The notes: generated from the sequence alone by a model not told the origin. Counted from the first letter of the stretch, positions 1-8,618 are shown. The stretch is DNA of 48,785 nt from Planctomycetales bacterium (GCA_027449865.1 DAIDKV010000113.1:1-48785), one strand, 5' to 3'. A program made the numbers and translations.

Positions 1-6
1 CGCTCA

Positions 7-85
7 CTCGAAGGCCCCCTTTGTCCTGGAATGATGAGGATGTGTTCGTACCTCTATTATTCCAGAAACCTCGGGGGTCTTCGAG
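7..85. repeat. Nested imperfect inverted repeat (long hairpin)
   Basis: Positions 7-19 pair with 73-85 (12 of 13, the exception a G-T pair). Inside this, 26-32 pairs with 59-65 and 36-39 with 51-54, leaving a loop of about 11 bases. It lies 3' of the arginine dihydrolase gene, which is read on the minus strand. No T-run follows either arm, so it is not a classical intrinsic terminator. It could be a 3' UTR structure or a small mobile palindrome. Confidence 0.5.
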
Positions 86-136
86 CTTTTCCTCGAGAAT
101 CTTGCCCGTGGACTATATATCACGCTTGGTTAAGGG

Positions 137-949
137 CTAGATGGATTGCCAGGGTGGTTGACTCAGATAGAGCGTCAGGCACTTGGCGCTTCCGCCCGAT
201 TTGATGAACTCAGAGAATTCCAGTGGGTGGGCTTGGAAGCCGGCCTCGCGGAGCGCATCGGCAAGCTTCAACGCCCCGCGATTCAGAATCACCGACCGAC
301 CGACCACCACTGCGTTACAACTGAACGAGGCGGCCTCCTCGGGCGCCGCCTCGATGAGGTTCGGAATCCGGTCCCGCAGGACGGACCGACCGTACTCGTC
401 GAAGGCGCCCGGATAGTAGATCGCACAGCCGGGTGCGAGTGGGCAGAAGCAGGTGTCGAGGTGATAGTATCGTGGATCGACCAGCTCCATTGGCAGGACC
501 TCGACCCCGAGCCGATCGGCGACCCACTGGTGGCTCCGGACGTCGCTCCGGAACCGATAGCCGGCGAAAAGCGTCTCGCCGCAAAAGAGCGCGTCGCCGG
601 CACCCTCGAAGTGATATCCCGGCGGCATCCGCACGACCTCGAACCCGTGCGCGCTCGCCCACGCCGCGAAGTGCTCCGCCTCTCCCTGGCGCACCTCATA
701 CCGGAACTCTGAGCAAAGGAACGTGTTTCCATAGACTAGCCCCGCATTGGCCGTGAAGACCAGATCGGGAAGGCCGCGGACCGGCTCCATTTGCTCGATC
801 GTCGCTCCCAGTCGCTCCAGCTCGGCGACCAGATCTCCCCACTGCCGGCGCGATCGCTCCGTGTCGCTCCCCACCCGGACGTTCATCCAGGGGTTGATCT
901 CGTACTCAATGCCGAAATAATCCGGCGGACACATCAAGATTCTTGTCAT
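137..949 (-). CDS. Arginine dihydrolase-like amidinotransferase-fold enzyme (split N-half of ArgZ/AgrE)
   Basis: This 270-residue soluble protein matches the N-terminal catalytic half of cyanobacterial ArgZ/AgrE, which converts arginine to ornithine, CO2 and ammonia, and more distantly dimethylarginine dimethylaminohydrolases. Expected pentein-fold active-site positions are visible: Asn19 in INPWMN, Asn68 in FTANAGLV, Glu115 in HFEGAGDA, His163 in YYHLDTC and the nucleophile Cys257 in GGSAKCLTL. In ArgZ/AgrE this half is fused to a LOR/SDH (TIGR00300) domain; here that domain is the separate gene immediately upstream on the same strand, so the pair probably forms a two-gene arginine-to-proline or ornithine route. 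The arginine specificity is inferred from similarity and context; citrulline or a methylated arginine cannot be excluded. The recognition of family and catalytic residues is strong. Confidence 0.85.
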   Translation of the reverse strand: MTRILMCPPDYFGIEYEINPWMNVRVGSDTERSRRQWGDLVAELERLGATIEQMEPVRGLPDLVFTANAGLVYGNTFLCSEFRYEVRQGEAEHFAAWASAHGFEVVRMPPGYHFEGAGDALFCGETLFAGYRFRSDVRSHQWVADRLGVEVLPMELVDPRYYHLDTCFCPLAPGCAIYYPGAFDEYGRSVLRDRIPNLIEAAPEEAASFSCNAVVVGRSVILNRGALKLADALREAGFQAHPLEFSEFIKSGGSAKCLTLYLSQPPWQSI

Positions 950-960
950 TTATGATGACT

Positions 961-1050
961 TCATTTGTTATTTGTTTCTGGCGACTCGTCTCCGTGGGCG
1001 AGGACTGACCATGGGGCGGCCATGTTCGATAGCCCACCAATAACAAATGA
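961..1050. repeat. Inverted repeat of CATTTGTTAT-type words between the two arginine genes
   Basis: Positions 961-971 and 1040-1050 are perfect 11-base inverted copies. Related TTTGTTATTTG and ACAAAGAACAA words surround them. The 122-base gap between the two minus-strand genes is AT-rich compared with its neighbours. It could form a stem around the GC-rich centre or represent a decayed short-word intergenic repeat. Confidence 0.4.
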
Positions 1051-1071
1051 CAAAGAACAATTTGCAAGGAA

Positions 1072-2340
1072 CTATAACAAGGAACAGAGCGATCGAAGGA
1101 ATGGTTCGACGTCGGTCACCATGCCAATTGTCTGGAAGGTGCCGCGATCGGCCAGCTTGGTGACGGTCGCCGGGTTGATGTCGACGCAGACCACCTTCAC
1201 GTTGGCTGGCAGGAGGTTGCCGGTTGCGATCGAGTGCAGCGCCGTCGCGATCAAAAGGGCGAAGCCGACGTCGCGGATAGCGTCGCGCATTCGGTCCTGG
1301 GCGGCCAGGGTATCGGTGATGACTTCGGGGAGAGGGCCGTCGTCGCGGATTGAGCCGGCCAGAACCACGTCGATCCCAGCGCGGGTGGCCTCGTACATGA
1401 TCCCGGATTTCAGGACGCCCGACTCGATGGCCTGGGCGATCCCGCCGAGGCGGCGGATGGTATTGATGGCCCGAAGGTGATGCTCGTGACCGTGCTCGAT
1501 CGGCTCGCCGCGCGAGAGGGAGACGCCCAGGCTGGTCCCGTAGAGGGCCTGCTCGATGTCGTGAGTGGCGAGGGCATTCCCTGCAAAAAGGGTTTGAATC
1601 CATCCCTCGCGAATCAGCCGGGCGACGTGGGGCGCCGAGCCGGTATGCACGATCGCCGGCCCGCCGACGAGCAACACTTTTTTGCCCGCGGCTCGCGTCG
1701 ACCGGATCGTCTCGACAACGCCCTGCAAGCTCGCCGACTTCGGCTTCTCACTGGAAACGGTTGAGCCCATGAAACCAAAAGCGCCGACCTCGCGCGATCG
1801 CTCGATCGGCTGCACCCGGATTCCGGCGTGGCCGACCACGATCGGCATCCCGATCTCAACGTGGGTCATCGGAAGGCAGCGTGCCCGGCCGCCCGCCCGG
1901 TCCACGACGATCCCACAGTCCATCTCCTGGCTGTCGACGTTGACCCATCGCCCGCCAAGGCGAACCTCGGTCGGCTGGTTGGTCGTGCTGTAGAATCCGT
2001 CGGGGAAGGCACCCGCGACATCCGCCGCGACGACAGAGGCATTCTCCGGATGGACTGGCGAGGCTCCATGCTCGACCAGGTCGCCGAGGATCGCCGCCAG
2101 CGACTCCGGATCCGGCGCCCGAATCGCGATCCGGGCGTAGCTAGGGTCCGAGCGCCGGACCCCGATAATGCACTCGCGGATCTCGAAGTTCCCGCCCATC
2201 AAAAGGATGCGGTCGAGGATCTTCGGTAGGAGGAGCGAGTCCACGATGTGCCCGCGGACCTCAACCTCCTCGACCACCCCCGAAGCCGAAGTTGGCACGG
2301 TGACGGATACGGGGCCAGGATCGTCCCGGCGATGGCTCAT
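1072..2340 (-). CDS. LOR/SDH-domain protein, ornithine cyclodeaminase-like (TIGR00300 family)
   Basis: This 422-residue protein corresponds to the C-terminal half of ArgZ/AgrE and to stand-alone TIGR00300/COG1915 proteins, some of which deaminate ornithine to proline. The N-terminal part (about 15-110) has the LOR/SDH signature, including the HIVDSLLLPKILD and GGNFEI segments. The C-terminal part (about 195-422) is Rossmann-like, with VLLVGGPAIVHTG, the TLFAGNALATHD motif and DVVLAGSIRDDGPLPEV. The start is supported by GGAGG 7 bases upstream on the minus strand. It is the first gene of a pair with the arginine dihydrolase, 122 bases away. The name saccharopine dehydrogenase/lysine-ketoglutarate reductase that databases often attach is historical. 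Ornithine cyclodeaminase is inferred from pairing with the dihydrolase. Confidence 0.85.
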   Translation of the reverse strand: MSHRRDDPGPVSVTVPTSASGVVEEVEVRGHIVDSLLLPKILDRILLMGGNFEIRECIIGVRRSDPSYARIAIRAPDPESLAAILGDLVEHGASPVHPENASVVAADVAGAFPDGFYSTTNQPTEVRLGGRWVNVDSQEMDCGIVVDRAGGRARCLPMTHVEIGMPIVVGHAGIRVQPIERSREVGAFGFMGSTVSSEKPKSASLQGVVETIRSTRAAGKKVLLVGGPAIVHTGSAPHVARLIREGWIQTLFAGNALATHDIEQALYGTSLGVSLSRGEPIEHGHEHHLRAINTIRRLGGIAQAIESGVLKSGIMYEATRAGIDVVLAGSIRDDGPLPEVITDTLAAQDRMRDAIRDVGFALLIATALHSIATGNLLPANVKVVCVDINPATVTKLADRGTFQTIGMVTDVEPFLRSLCSLL

Positions 2341-2370
2341 GACGTGCCTCCCTCCTCGCCTGGTCCCCGT

Positions 2371-2376
2371 ATTATA
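2371..2376 (-). promoter_or_regulatory. Candidate -10 box for the LOR/SDH-arginine dihydrolase pair
   Basis: Reading the minus strand, a perfect TATAAT stands about 30 bases before the start codon, in very GC-rich DNA. No convincing TTGACA is seen at 16-18 bases spacing, so the call rests on the -10 alone. Confidence 0.35.
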
Positions 2377-2430
2377 GTCGAAGGACGCCCGATTTTCTCC
2401 TGTGCGGGCGAACTCTTTCCGCCGACCGGA

Positions 2431-3441
2431 TCAGGGATCAATGTGCAGAATTGCCGTCAGGTCGACCGGCGGCTCGTTGGGCAGATCGGTAAGCACGCGG
2501 AAGCTCCGTCGCAGGTCGCCACGAGAGCTTCCCTGCTCGGGTCGATACGTCACCGTGATCACATGCACCGTCTGTCGGGCGTTGGTCGGAGCCGTCGCGG
2601 TGAAACCATCGCCGTTCCCCTCGATCCCGACGATCGCGAACGGGTGCGCTCCCCGGACCACGAACCGCCCCTGAACACCACTGGCCGAATGCACCTGCCC
2701 CATCGAGAGGATCGACGGCGAGGCCGAGAGCTCGCCCCGGATCCAGGCCGTCACCATGACCGGGATGCTCGGCGTCTCCGGATCATTGCTCAGAATGCGG
2801 ATTTCGTCCCGGACAAGCCCAGCCGGTGCATTGGGCTTGAGGCCGACGGAGAGCTGGTAGCTCACCGCCCCGCCCTGCCTAGAAGTCTCAACGAGCTGCG
2901 CGTTCAGCACCCGCGACCCCGAGACCATCCGATGCACTCGCCAGCCCTCCAGGTTGATCCGGTCAATGGTCAGAGTCTGGGTCGGCGATTCCCCTTTCCG
3001 GACGGCGCCGAAGTCGATCGCGCCCGGGTTCAGAACGATGTCACTCAGGATCATCGAACTGACCCCCAGCCCGGTCTCCGCCTCGCGTCCGCTCGCCGTC
3101 ATCATCGAGACGTAAAGGACCGTGGACTTCTCCCCGACGAAGTTCCGTGTGTCCATCTGCGCCTCGATCACGGCCGACTGACCCGGTCCTACCACCGAGG
3201 CGCTCGCACGTCCGCTGGTGCAGCCGCACGACGGCCGGAGGCCCAGAATCGTGACCGGCTCCGGTAGGTGGTTGGTCATCAAGAAGTCGTGCTTGACCTT
3301 CGCACCTCGCGGCACAGGCCCGAAATTGTGTCGGTTCTCGGAGAACATCCGATCGGCCCAGGACGCCGCCTCGGCCACTCCCGCCGAGATCACCAGCACC
3401 ATCCAGACCCCGACCACGCCGCCCATCATCGCCCGTCTCAT
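2431..3441 (-). CDS. Exported DUF1573-domain protein
   Basis: The 336-residue protein starts with a signal peptide (hydrophobic stretch about 6-20, likely cleavage after AEA). A DUF1573 domain follows: an Ig-like fold with the sequence HNFGPVPRGAKVKHDFLMTNHL and the family's Cys pair in PSCGCTSG. The rest looks like two further beta-sandwich repeats, one beginning around IDFGAVRKGES. The start has GGAGG 7 bases upstream. DUF1573 proteins are abundant in Planctomycetes and presumed periplasmic or surface-associated; no activity is known. It is divergent from the Rieske oxygenase gene, with 183 bases between the starts. A second, shorter member of the family lies at 43970. Confidence 0.8.
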   Translation of the reverse strand: MRRAMMGGVVGVWMVLVISAGVAEAASWADRMFSENRHNFGPVPRGAKVKHDFLMTNHLPEPVTILGLRPSCGCTSGRASASVVGPGQSAVIEAQMDTRNFVGEKSTVLYVSMMTASGREAETGLGVSSMILSDIVLNPGAIDFGAVRKGESPTQTLTIDRINLEGWRVHRMVSGSRVLNAQLVETSRQGGAVSYQLSVGLKPNAPAGLVRDEIRILSNDPETPSIPVMVTAWIRGELSASPSILSMGQVHSASGVQGRFVVRGAHPFAIVGIEGNGDGFTATAPTNARQTVHVITVTYRPEQGSSRGDLRRSFRVLTDLPNEPPVDLTAILHIDP

Positions 3442-3624
3442 CCGTCGCCTCCTGCGATCTCTCGGCTGTGCTCGTCGTCGACGCGATCCGCCTTCGATGG
3501 GCGGCCGTCGCCTTCTCTATATCGGCCGAAGCCCCCGTGATTCTCAGATTTACCGGACGCCGCCAACGGGGCATCCCGCGCGGCCAGTACAGCTTCTCTA
3601 GTTTGTCGCCGCGGAAGGAATCGG

Positions 3625-4839
3625 ATGATGAAGAAGAGGTCATCTCCATGCTTGTGGGCGTTCCAGCGAGCGGATTACGATGTTCGAGCGGGGTCCGGCG
3701 ATGGCCTCCCACCGGAGATTTTACCGATGTCCGAGATGACCTCGATGGCAACCAGCCTACCGGCGCGCTACTATGTCGATCCGGCGTATTTCCGTGAGGA
3801 GCAGGAGTGGTTCTTTGGCTCCATGTGGTTCTACGCGAGTCGGGCCGAGGAGATCCCGTCGCGTGGGGATTACCTGCTTCGGGAGGTCGCTGGGGAGAGC
3901 CTGATCCTCGTTCGGGGAGACAGCGGCGCGATTCAGGCGTTTTACAACGTCTGCCGGCACCGGGGCACCCGGCTCTGCGAGGCACCCTCGGGTTCCACCG
4001 GATCGACGATCCGATGCCCCTATCACGCCTGGGCTTACAACCTCGACGGCCAGCTCGTCGGCGCGCCGCACATGGAGCGTGTCGAGGGTTTTCAGACCAG
4101 GGATTACCCGCTGATCGGCCTCTCGGTAGAGGTCTGGGACGGTCTCGTCTTCGTTCACTTCCACCAGCATCCGCCGGATTCACTCTGCGACCAGCTCGCC
4201 GGAATGGACGAGAAGTTCCGGGCCTGGGCGATGGGTGAGCTTCGCGTTGGTCAACGGATCATCTACGACGTTGCGGCCAACTGGAAGCTACTGATCCACA
4301 ATTATTCGGAATGCCTGCACTGTCCGGGAGTTCATCCCGCGCTCCAGAAGCTTTCGCATTATCTGAGCGGCGAGAACGAGCCGGCCGACGATGGGTATCT
4401 CGGCGGCCGGATGGCGCTTCGCGACGGAGTCGCGACGCTTTCAACCGATGGCCGGTCACGACGGGCCTGCCTGCCGGGACTTGGCCCCTCGGAGTGCCGG
4501 CACGTCTACTATTACGCGGTCCTGCCGAACCTGCTGCTGAGCTTGCACCCGGATTATGTGATGACTCACGCCCTCTGGCCCCGAGGGACCGGCCAGACGG
4601 AGGTTGTTTGCGAGTGGCTTTTCCATCCCGACGCACTCGCCGATCCGGACTTTGACCCCGCGGACGCCGTCGGCTTCTGGGACCTCACCAACCGGCAAGA
4701 CTGGCACGTCTGCGAGCAGATGCAACTTGGACTCGGCTCGCGAGCCTATCGGCCGGGTCCGTACTCGCACCGAGAGGATCTGCTTTCCGCCTTCGACCGG
4801 CTGATCCTCGATCGCGAGCGGTCGGCGCGATCGCGGTGA
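3625..4839 (+). CDS. Rieske non-heme iron oxygenase, alpha subunit-like
   Basis: The Rieske [2Fe-2S] motif is complete (CRHRG and CPYHAW, 17 residues between them). The catalytic domain shows the iron-binding His pair in ECLHCPGVHP and the bridging Asp in NRQDWHVCEQMQLG. The layout resembles the CntA/GbcA quaternary-amine and choline monooxygenase group more than large biphenyl-type dioxygenases, and no beta subunit is nearby. The substrate is unknown. Two starts are possible: ATG 3625 with AAGGA 5 bases upstream, or ATG 3727 with GGAG 9 bases upstream. The second removes 34 residues that do not look like the family, so the true protein may be 370 residues. A ferredoxin gene converges 9 bases downstream and is a plausible electron donor. 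Confidence 0.8.
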   Translation: MMKKRSSPCLWAFQRADYDVRAGSGDGLPPEILPMSEMTSMATSLPARYYVDPAYFREEQEWFFGSMWFYASRAEEIPSRGDYLLREVAGESLILVRGDSGAIQAFYNVCRHRGTRLCEAPSGSTGSTIRCPYHAWAYNLDGQLVGAPHMERVEGFQTRDYPLIGLSVEVWDGLVFVHFHQHPPDSLCDQLAGMDEKFRAWAMGELRVGQRIIYDVAANWKLLIHNYSECLHCPGVHPALQKLSHYLSGENEPADDGYLGGRMALRDGVATLSTDGRSRRACLPGLGPSECRHVYYYAVLPNLLLSLHPDYVMTHALWPRGTGQTEVVCEWLFHPDALADPDFDPADAVGFWDLTNRQDWHVCEQMQLGLGSRAYRPGPYSHREDLLSAFDRLILDRERSARSR

Positions 4840-4848
4840 GCGATCCGA

Positions 4849-5091
4849 TCAGGTGGCCTCTCCACCATCGCGACCGATCGCCTCGACCGGGCATTCCTCC
4901 ATCGCGGATCGGCAAGCCGCCTCCTCCTCGGAGCCTTCGGGCTGCCGGGTCACGAAGCTTCGACGGCTCTCCTCGTCGCGGCGGAAGTTATCGGGTGCGG
5001 TCTCGCGGCAGAGGTCGCAATCGATGCAAGTTTCGTCCACGTAGAACGGTCCAGGTGCATTCTCGGGGACCTTGATCGTGGGATCGGCCAT
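4849..5091 (-). CDS. Small single-cluster ferredoxin
   Basis: This 80-residue protein has one Fe-S cluster motif: Cys22, Cys25 and Cys28 (CIDCDLC) with Cys67 in ECPVEAIG. Cys60 could be a further ligand or part of a disulphide. All four standard ligands are present, which favours [4Fe-4S], though such short ferredoxins may carry [3Fe-4S]. The acidic surface suits electron transfer to an oxygenase. It is convergent with the Rieske oxygenase, so partnership is suggested by proximity only and the two are not co-transcribed. Confidence 0.8.
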   Translation of the reverse strand: MADPTIKVPENAPGPFYVDETCIDCDLCRETAPDNFRRDEESRRSFVTRQPEGSEEEAACRSAMEECPVEAIGRDGGEAT

Positions 5092-5306
5092 GATGGATCG
5101 ACTTCGCGGGGCTGGGGGACTCGGCTCATCTCTCGCGACCCAACCGGGCCATCGGGCGAGATCCGACTCCTTTCAGGGTAGCGTGAACCAGGAGTGGCGG
5201 GCCAGGGATCCTGACCGATCGGCGAGACGGACTGTGGTTCGGTCTTTCCCCCCAATGGGAGAAGCCATCGCGACTCGACCGAGAATTCCTCGGGCGCACC
5301 GGGCTC

Positions 5307-6317
5307 TCAACCGACAGATCGCCCAGCGGTCGCGGGCGCTGCTTCGTCAGGGACAGCGACCTCGCGAAGCTTCCGCAGAGCCCGGTCCTGGATCTGTCGG
5401 ATACGCTCCTTGGAGACGCCGAGGACCTCACCGATCTGGCTGAGCGAGTGTCGAGCGTTCCCCTCCAGGCCGTACCGGAGCTTGACGACCATTCGCTCCC
5501 GGGGATTCAGAGCGTCGAGGAGCGAATGGACCGACTCAACCTGATCGTTGGTGTCGCGCTCGTCATCGGAGGGAAAAGCGAGGATTTCGGCCAGCGGCGT
5601 CGAGTCTTCGCGACCGGAAGCGGCGTCGAGCGAGACCCTGGGCCGGATCGCGGCCAGTTCGTACCAGGCCGCCGCCGGCTCGACTTCCGAGGACAAGATT
5701 GGTTCGGCCGGGTCGTCAGGCGTGTTGGGCGAGGTTGTCGGCTCGTCGTGGTGATGGCTGGGCAACGACTGCGCCAGCCGGCGGACCTGCCGGGGTGTGA
5801 GCCGGACCGGGTAACTGCCATCGGCGATGGCTCGTTGAATCGCCTGGCGAATCCACCAGGAGGCGTAGGTCGCCAGCCTCGTCGTGTTCACCGGATCAAA
5901 GCGATCGATCGCCTCGAGCAACCCACAAAACCCCTCCTGGAGCAGGTCGGCCGGCGCGATGCCCCGGTTGAGGTAGCGCCGGGCGATGTACATGACCAGA
6001 CGTGCGTTGGCCATCGCGAGCCGGCCTCGGATCTCGTCGTATCGGCGGGCCAGATCCGGGAGCGGTTCGGTCCCGGTTGACTCGGGACTGTGGCCGAGCC
6101 CGCGAACCGCCCGGCGAAACTCGGCGTCGGGCCTGGAGAGATCCCAGGCCGATCCGTCAGGACGTCGGGTTGCGTGGAGTAAACCGCGTCGGCATTGATC
6201 CAGTTCGAGCAGCAATTCCCGCTCGCGGCCGGCGCTCAGGACCTGGGCCTCGGGTGTGTCGAGGAACCAGTGCCGTGCCCCTTCGGCACTCAGGAAGTCG
6301 TGGGGTCTCATCGCCAT
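5307..6317 (-). CDS. RNA polymerase sigma-70 family factor (RpoD/RpoS-like)
   Basis: The 336-residue protein has region 2 with NARLVMYIARRYLNRG, DLLQEGFCGLLEAIDRFD and TYASWWIRQAIQRAI. Region 3 follows, and region 4 contains the helix-turn-helix SLSQIGEVLGVSKERIRQIQDRALRKLR. The linker between regions 2 and 4 is enlarged by a Pro/Thr/Asp-rich segment (about 190-215). It lacks the long acidic region 1.1 of a primary sigma factor, so it is probably an alternative group 2/3 factor. ATG 6311, two codons in, has AGGAG at 8 bases and may be the real start, because the same AGGAG is too close to 6317. It is divergent from a second sigma factor across about 180-250 bases. Confidence 0.85.
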   Translation of the reverse strand: MAMRPHDFLSAEGARHWFLDTPEAQVLSAGRERELLLELDQCRRGLLHATRRPDGSAWDLSRPDAEFRRAVRGLGHSPESTGTEPLPDLARRYDEIRGRLAMANARLVMYIARRYLNRGIAPADLLQEGFCGLLEAIDRFDPVNTTRLATYASWWIRQAIQRAIADGSYPVRLTPRQVRRLAQSLPSHHHDEPTTSPNTPDDPAEPILSSEVEPAAAWYELAAIRPRVSLDAASGREDSTPLAEILAFPSDDERDTNDQVESVHSLLDALNPRERMVVKLRYGLEGNARHSLSQIGEVLGVSKERIRQIQDRALRKLREVAVPDEAAPATAGRSVG

Positions 6318-6568
6318 GGCTCCTCACGCGGCAAGGTCAGGATCGAGGCGGTCATGCGTCGGGCCGTCGGGGGCTTTCATTGCCCCGGGGCCGACCTCCT
6401 TCGTTTTCTCCTACGGGCGATTGCATGGACTGTCTGCCGGGGAGACGAATTTTTTCGAGGCGCGGGTTTTCGCAACCGGGCGGGCCATCGGTTAAGATGA
6501 GTAAGAGGCCCGGCACCGGCCGGGGCGTGCGACGATGGGACGGGCCAGGGGCCCGGGAGGCGGTCGCC

Positions 6569-7318
6569 GTGGAGAAGGTCGAGGCCGAGCCGCGCCTCTC
6601 AGACCTGTCCACCCAGTGGAACCTGGTCTTCGAGGCGAAGTCCGGGACACCGGAACAGGTCAGCCTGGCAATGTCACAGTTGATGTGCCGATATGCGGGC
6701 GCCGTCCATCGGTACCTGCTCAAGGCCCTCAAGGATCCCGACGCCGCCGAGGAACTCGATCAGGAGTTCGCCGTCCGGTTCCTCCGCGGCGACTTCCGCC
6801 ACGGCGATCCCAGCCGCGGGCGGTTCCGCGACTACGTCAAGCGGGCCGTCCAGAATCTGATGAAGGATTACTATCGCAAGCGGCGCCGGGACGGTGCCTC
6901 GGCGATCGTCCCGGGTCAGAACGAGCCCTCCGCCGTCGATGAGGGACTCGAGCAATTCGACCGCCAGTTCCTCCTGAGCTGGCGGGCCGACCTTCTGGAT
7001 CGCGCCTGGGCCGCCCTCGATGAGATGGAACGCCGGACCGGACAGCCCCATCACACGATTCTTCGGCTCCGCGTCGACGAGCCCGGGCTCACCTCGAAGG
7101 AGTGGGCCGAACGTCTCGCCGAGCGACTCAAGCGGCCCATCTCTCCGGGCGCCTTCCGCCAGGCACTCCAGCGCGCCCGGCGCGAGTTTGCCCTCCGACT
7201 CATCGGCGAGGTTCGCGCCAGCCTGCTGGAAAAGCCGTCGCGGCACTCTCTCGAGCAGGAACTGGCCGATCTGGAATTGCTCGAATACTGTCGCCCCTAC
7301 CTCGATCTCGACGACTGA
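6569..7318 (+). CDS. Short planctomycete ECF-like sigma factor
   Basis: A sigma-70 region 2-like segment is present: GAVHRYLLKALKDPDAAEELDQEF, read in shorter pieces as the core-binding helix, followed by GDPSRGRFRDYVKRAVQNL and a basic KRRR patch. The C-terminal half resembles region 4 poorly (SKEWAERLAERL and FRQALQRARREF). Such sigma-like proteins are common in Planctomycetes, often near Ser/Thr kinases, though none is near here. GTG 6569 is chosen because GGGAGG stands 8 bases before it; the in-frame ATG at 6497 has no visible ribosome site and would add 24 residues. The 3' end overlaps the convergent AlgX-like gene by 22 bases. Confidence 0.65.
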   Translation: MEKVEAEPRLSDLSTQWNLVFEAKSGTPEQVSLAMSQLMCRYAGAVHRYLLKALKDPDAAEELDQEFAVRFLRGDFRHGDPSRGRFRDYVKRAVQNLMKDYYRKRRRDGASAIVPGQNEPSAVDEGLEQFDRQFLLSWRADLLDRAWAALDEMERRTGQPHHTILRLRVDEPGLTSKEWAERLAERLKRPISPGAFRQALQRARREFALRLIGEVRASLLEKPSRHSLEQELADLELLEYCRPYLDLDD

Positions 7319-8580
7319 TCCCGTCGATCCGGCCCCAGCCAGACCTGGGTGAGGTTCGGTTTGTCGTCGTCGCGGAACTCGGGGAGATTCCACATCAGCG
7401 ATCGCTCGACCAGTTCCTGGATCACCACGTCCGGATGCTCGCGCTCGATGACCTCGCGGTCGAGCGTGTACTTCCAGACACAGGCGAGCCGGCGGAAGTG
7501 CTCTGGCAGGAACTGGGCCAGTGCCACATTGAACGAGTCGTGGAACAAAACTCCACGCGGGAGTCCCGGAGCCTCGTGCTCGATCGCGAACGGCCGTTGG
7601 AGCTCGGTCGACCCTCGCGGCATCCGGCATTCCAGTGGAAGCCTCTGGACCACCGGTGCCGCTCGGTCGACCAGCTCGTCAGCGGTGTCGACGAGCCGAT
7701 CCGAGAGGCCAAGAATTCCCGCCAGGTCGAAACCAGGATGCGGGATAGAGACCGATTCATAATCCGATCGCGGACGAGGTTTCATCGCCGGGAACCACGC
7801 CGAGAGCGCCCGGACAATCTCCACGCTTCCGAGGTAAGCCCCTCGGCCGTTCCAGTGGGTGTCCGTTCGGTAGTAGAGCTGTTCCTTCGTCTTCTCGCGA
7901 AGGAAGGACGCTCGCATGTCGAGAATCTGGACATCCGTGTGCAAGTTCAGGTGTTCCAGGATCTCGTCGAAACGCGATCGATGGCCGACTCGGTTCGCGG
8001 AGGCGGGCAAGTATTCCGGATAGATCGTCGCCTTGTTCGGGACGATCACGACGAGGTAACGAATCCCTCGCGAGGCGAGCCAGTCGTGCCGTTCCTGGAA
8101 CATCCGCGACCATCGCTCGAGATGTTCGGGACGAAAGGGCTCGGTGGCGCGGAGGTATTCTCTCGCACCGAGGCCCGCGAAGAAAAGCCATCCCTCTCGG
8201 CCGATAATGACCTGCGGCGACGACGAGACCCCCAGCCCCTCGACCTCGGCCCGGCTGAGCCACTGGATCAGCGTTTCGCGGAATCCGAAGCTGTCATTAA
8301 AGAAGCTCTCAAACCGGCGCGGGAATGCGGACAGGGTTCTCAAGTTTCGGGGCCACGACGGTGGCCTGACCCGTTGACGGTTCTCGTGCAAGTTTGTCCC
8401 GGCATCCAGGCCGAGCAGCATCGCCAGCACCGGCGTCGAGATCGCCGCCAGGAACCCGGTGATAAGAAGCCGATCCGCCCAGCGAACTCGGCGCCCTCGG
8501 CAAACCGTGTCGACAACCCTCCGATAAACGCGAGCGGGCCGTCGACGGGTGCTGGGCTCGGTGTGTCGGGTTGGATTCAT
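7297..8580 (-). CDS. AlgX/AlgJ-like SGNH O-acetyltransferase, membrane-anchored
   Basis: The 427-residue protein has a basic N-terminus and one transmembrane segment (about 39-60), then an extracytoplasmic SGNH-hydrolase-like domain of the AlgX/AlgJ type. Visible landmarks are the FNDSFGFRE segment, VIIGREGWLFF, the TDTHWNGRGAYLG motif (the Asp-x-His pair of the family) and LFHDSFN, which would carry the nucleophilic Ser. Such proteins pass acetyl groups, brought across the membrane by an MBOAT partner, onto an exopolysaccharide. The MBOAT gene lies 38 bases upstream on the same strand, matching the AlgI-AlgJ/X pairing. GGAGG is 8 bases before the start. The glycan is not known; alginate is not implied. 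Confidence 0.8.
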   Translation of the reverse strand: MNPTRHTEPSTRRRPARVYRRVVDTVCRGRRVRWADRLLITGFLAAISTPVLAMLLGLDAGTNLHENRQRVRPPSWPRNLRTLSAFPRRFESFFNDSFGFRETLIQWLSRAEVEGLGVSSSPQVIIGREGWLFFAGLGAREYLRATEPFRPEHLERWSRMFQERHDWLASRGIRYLVVIVPNKATIYPEYLPASANRVGHRSRFDEILEHLNLHTDVQILDMRASFLREKTKEQLYYRTDTHWNGRGAYLGSVEIVRALSAWFPAMKPRPRSDYESVSIPHPGFDLAGILGLSDRLVDTADELVDRAAPVVQRLPLECRMPRGSTELQRPFAIEHEAPGLPRGVLFHDSFNVALAQFLPEHFRRLACVWKYTLDREVIEREHPDVVIQELVERSLMWNLPEFRDDDKPNLTQVWLGPDRRDQSSRSR

Positions 8581-8618
8581 CCGGGCGCCTCCACCGGGGC
8601 CTCGGTTCGGATCTCGGA

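Noticed and set aside
1354-1480. CRISPR arrays, searched over the whole window
   Set aside because: No series of equally spaced direct repeats was found anywhere; the only tandem repeats are the 42-base and CCCAG ones.
2248-3267. Plus-strand frame of 339 codons opposite the exported DUF1573 gene
   Set aside because: Arg/His/Pro-rich shadow of a gene with a signal peptide and clear domain.
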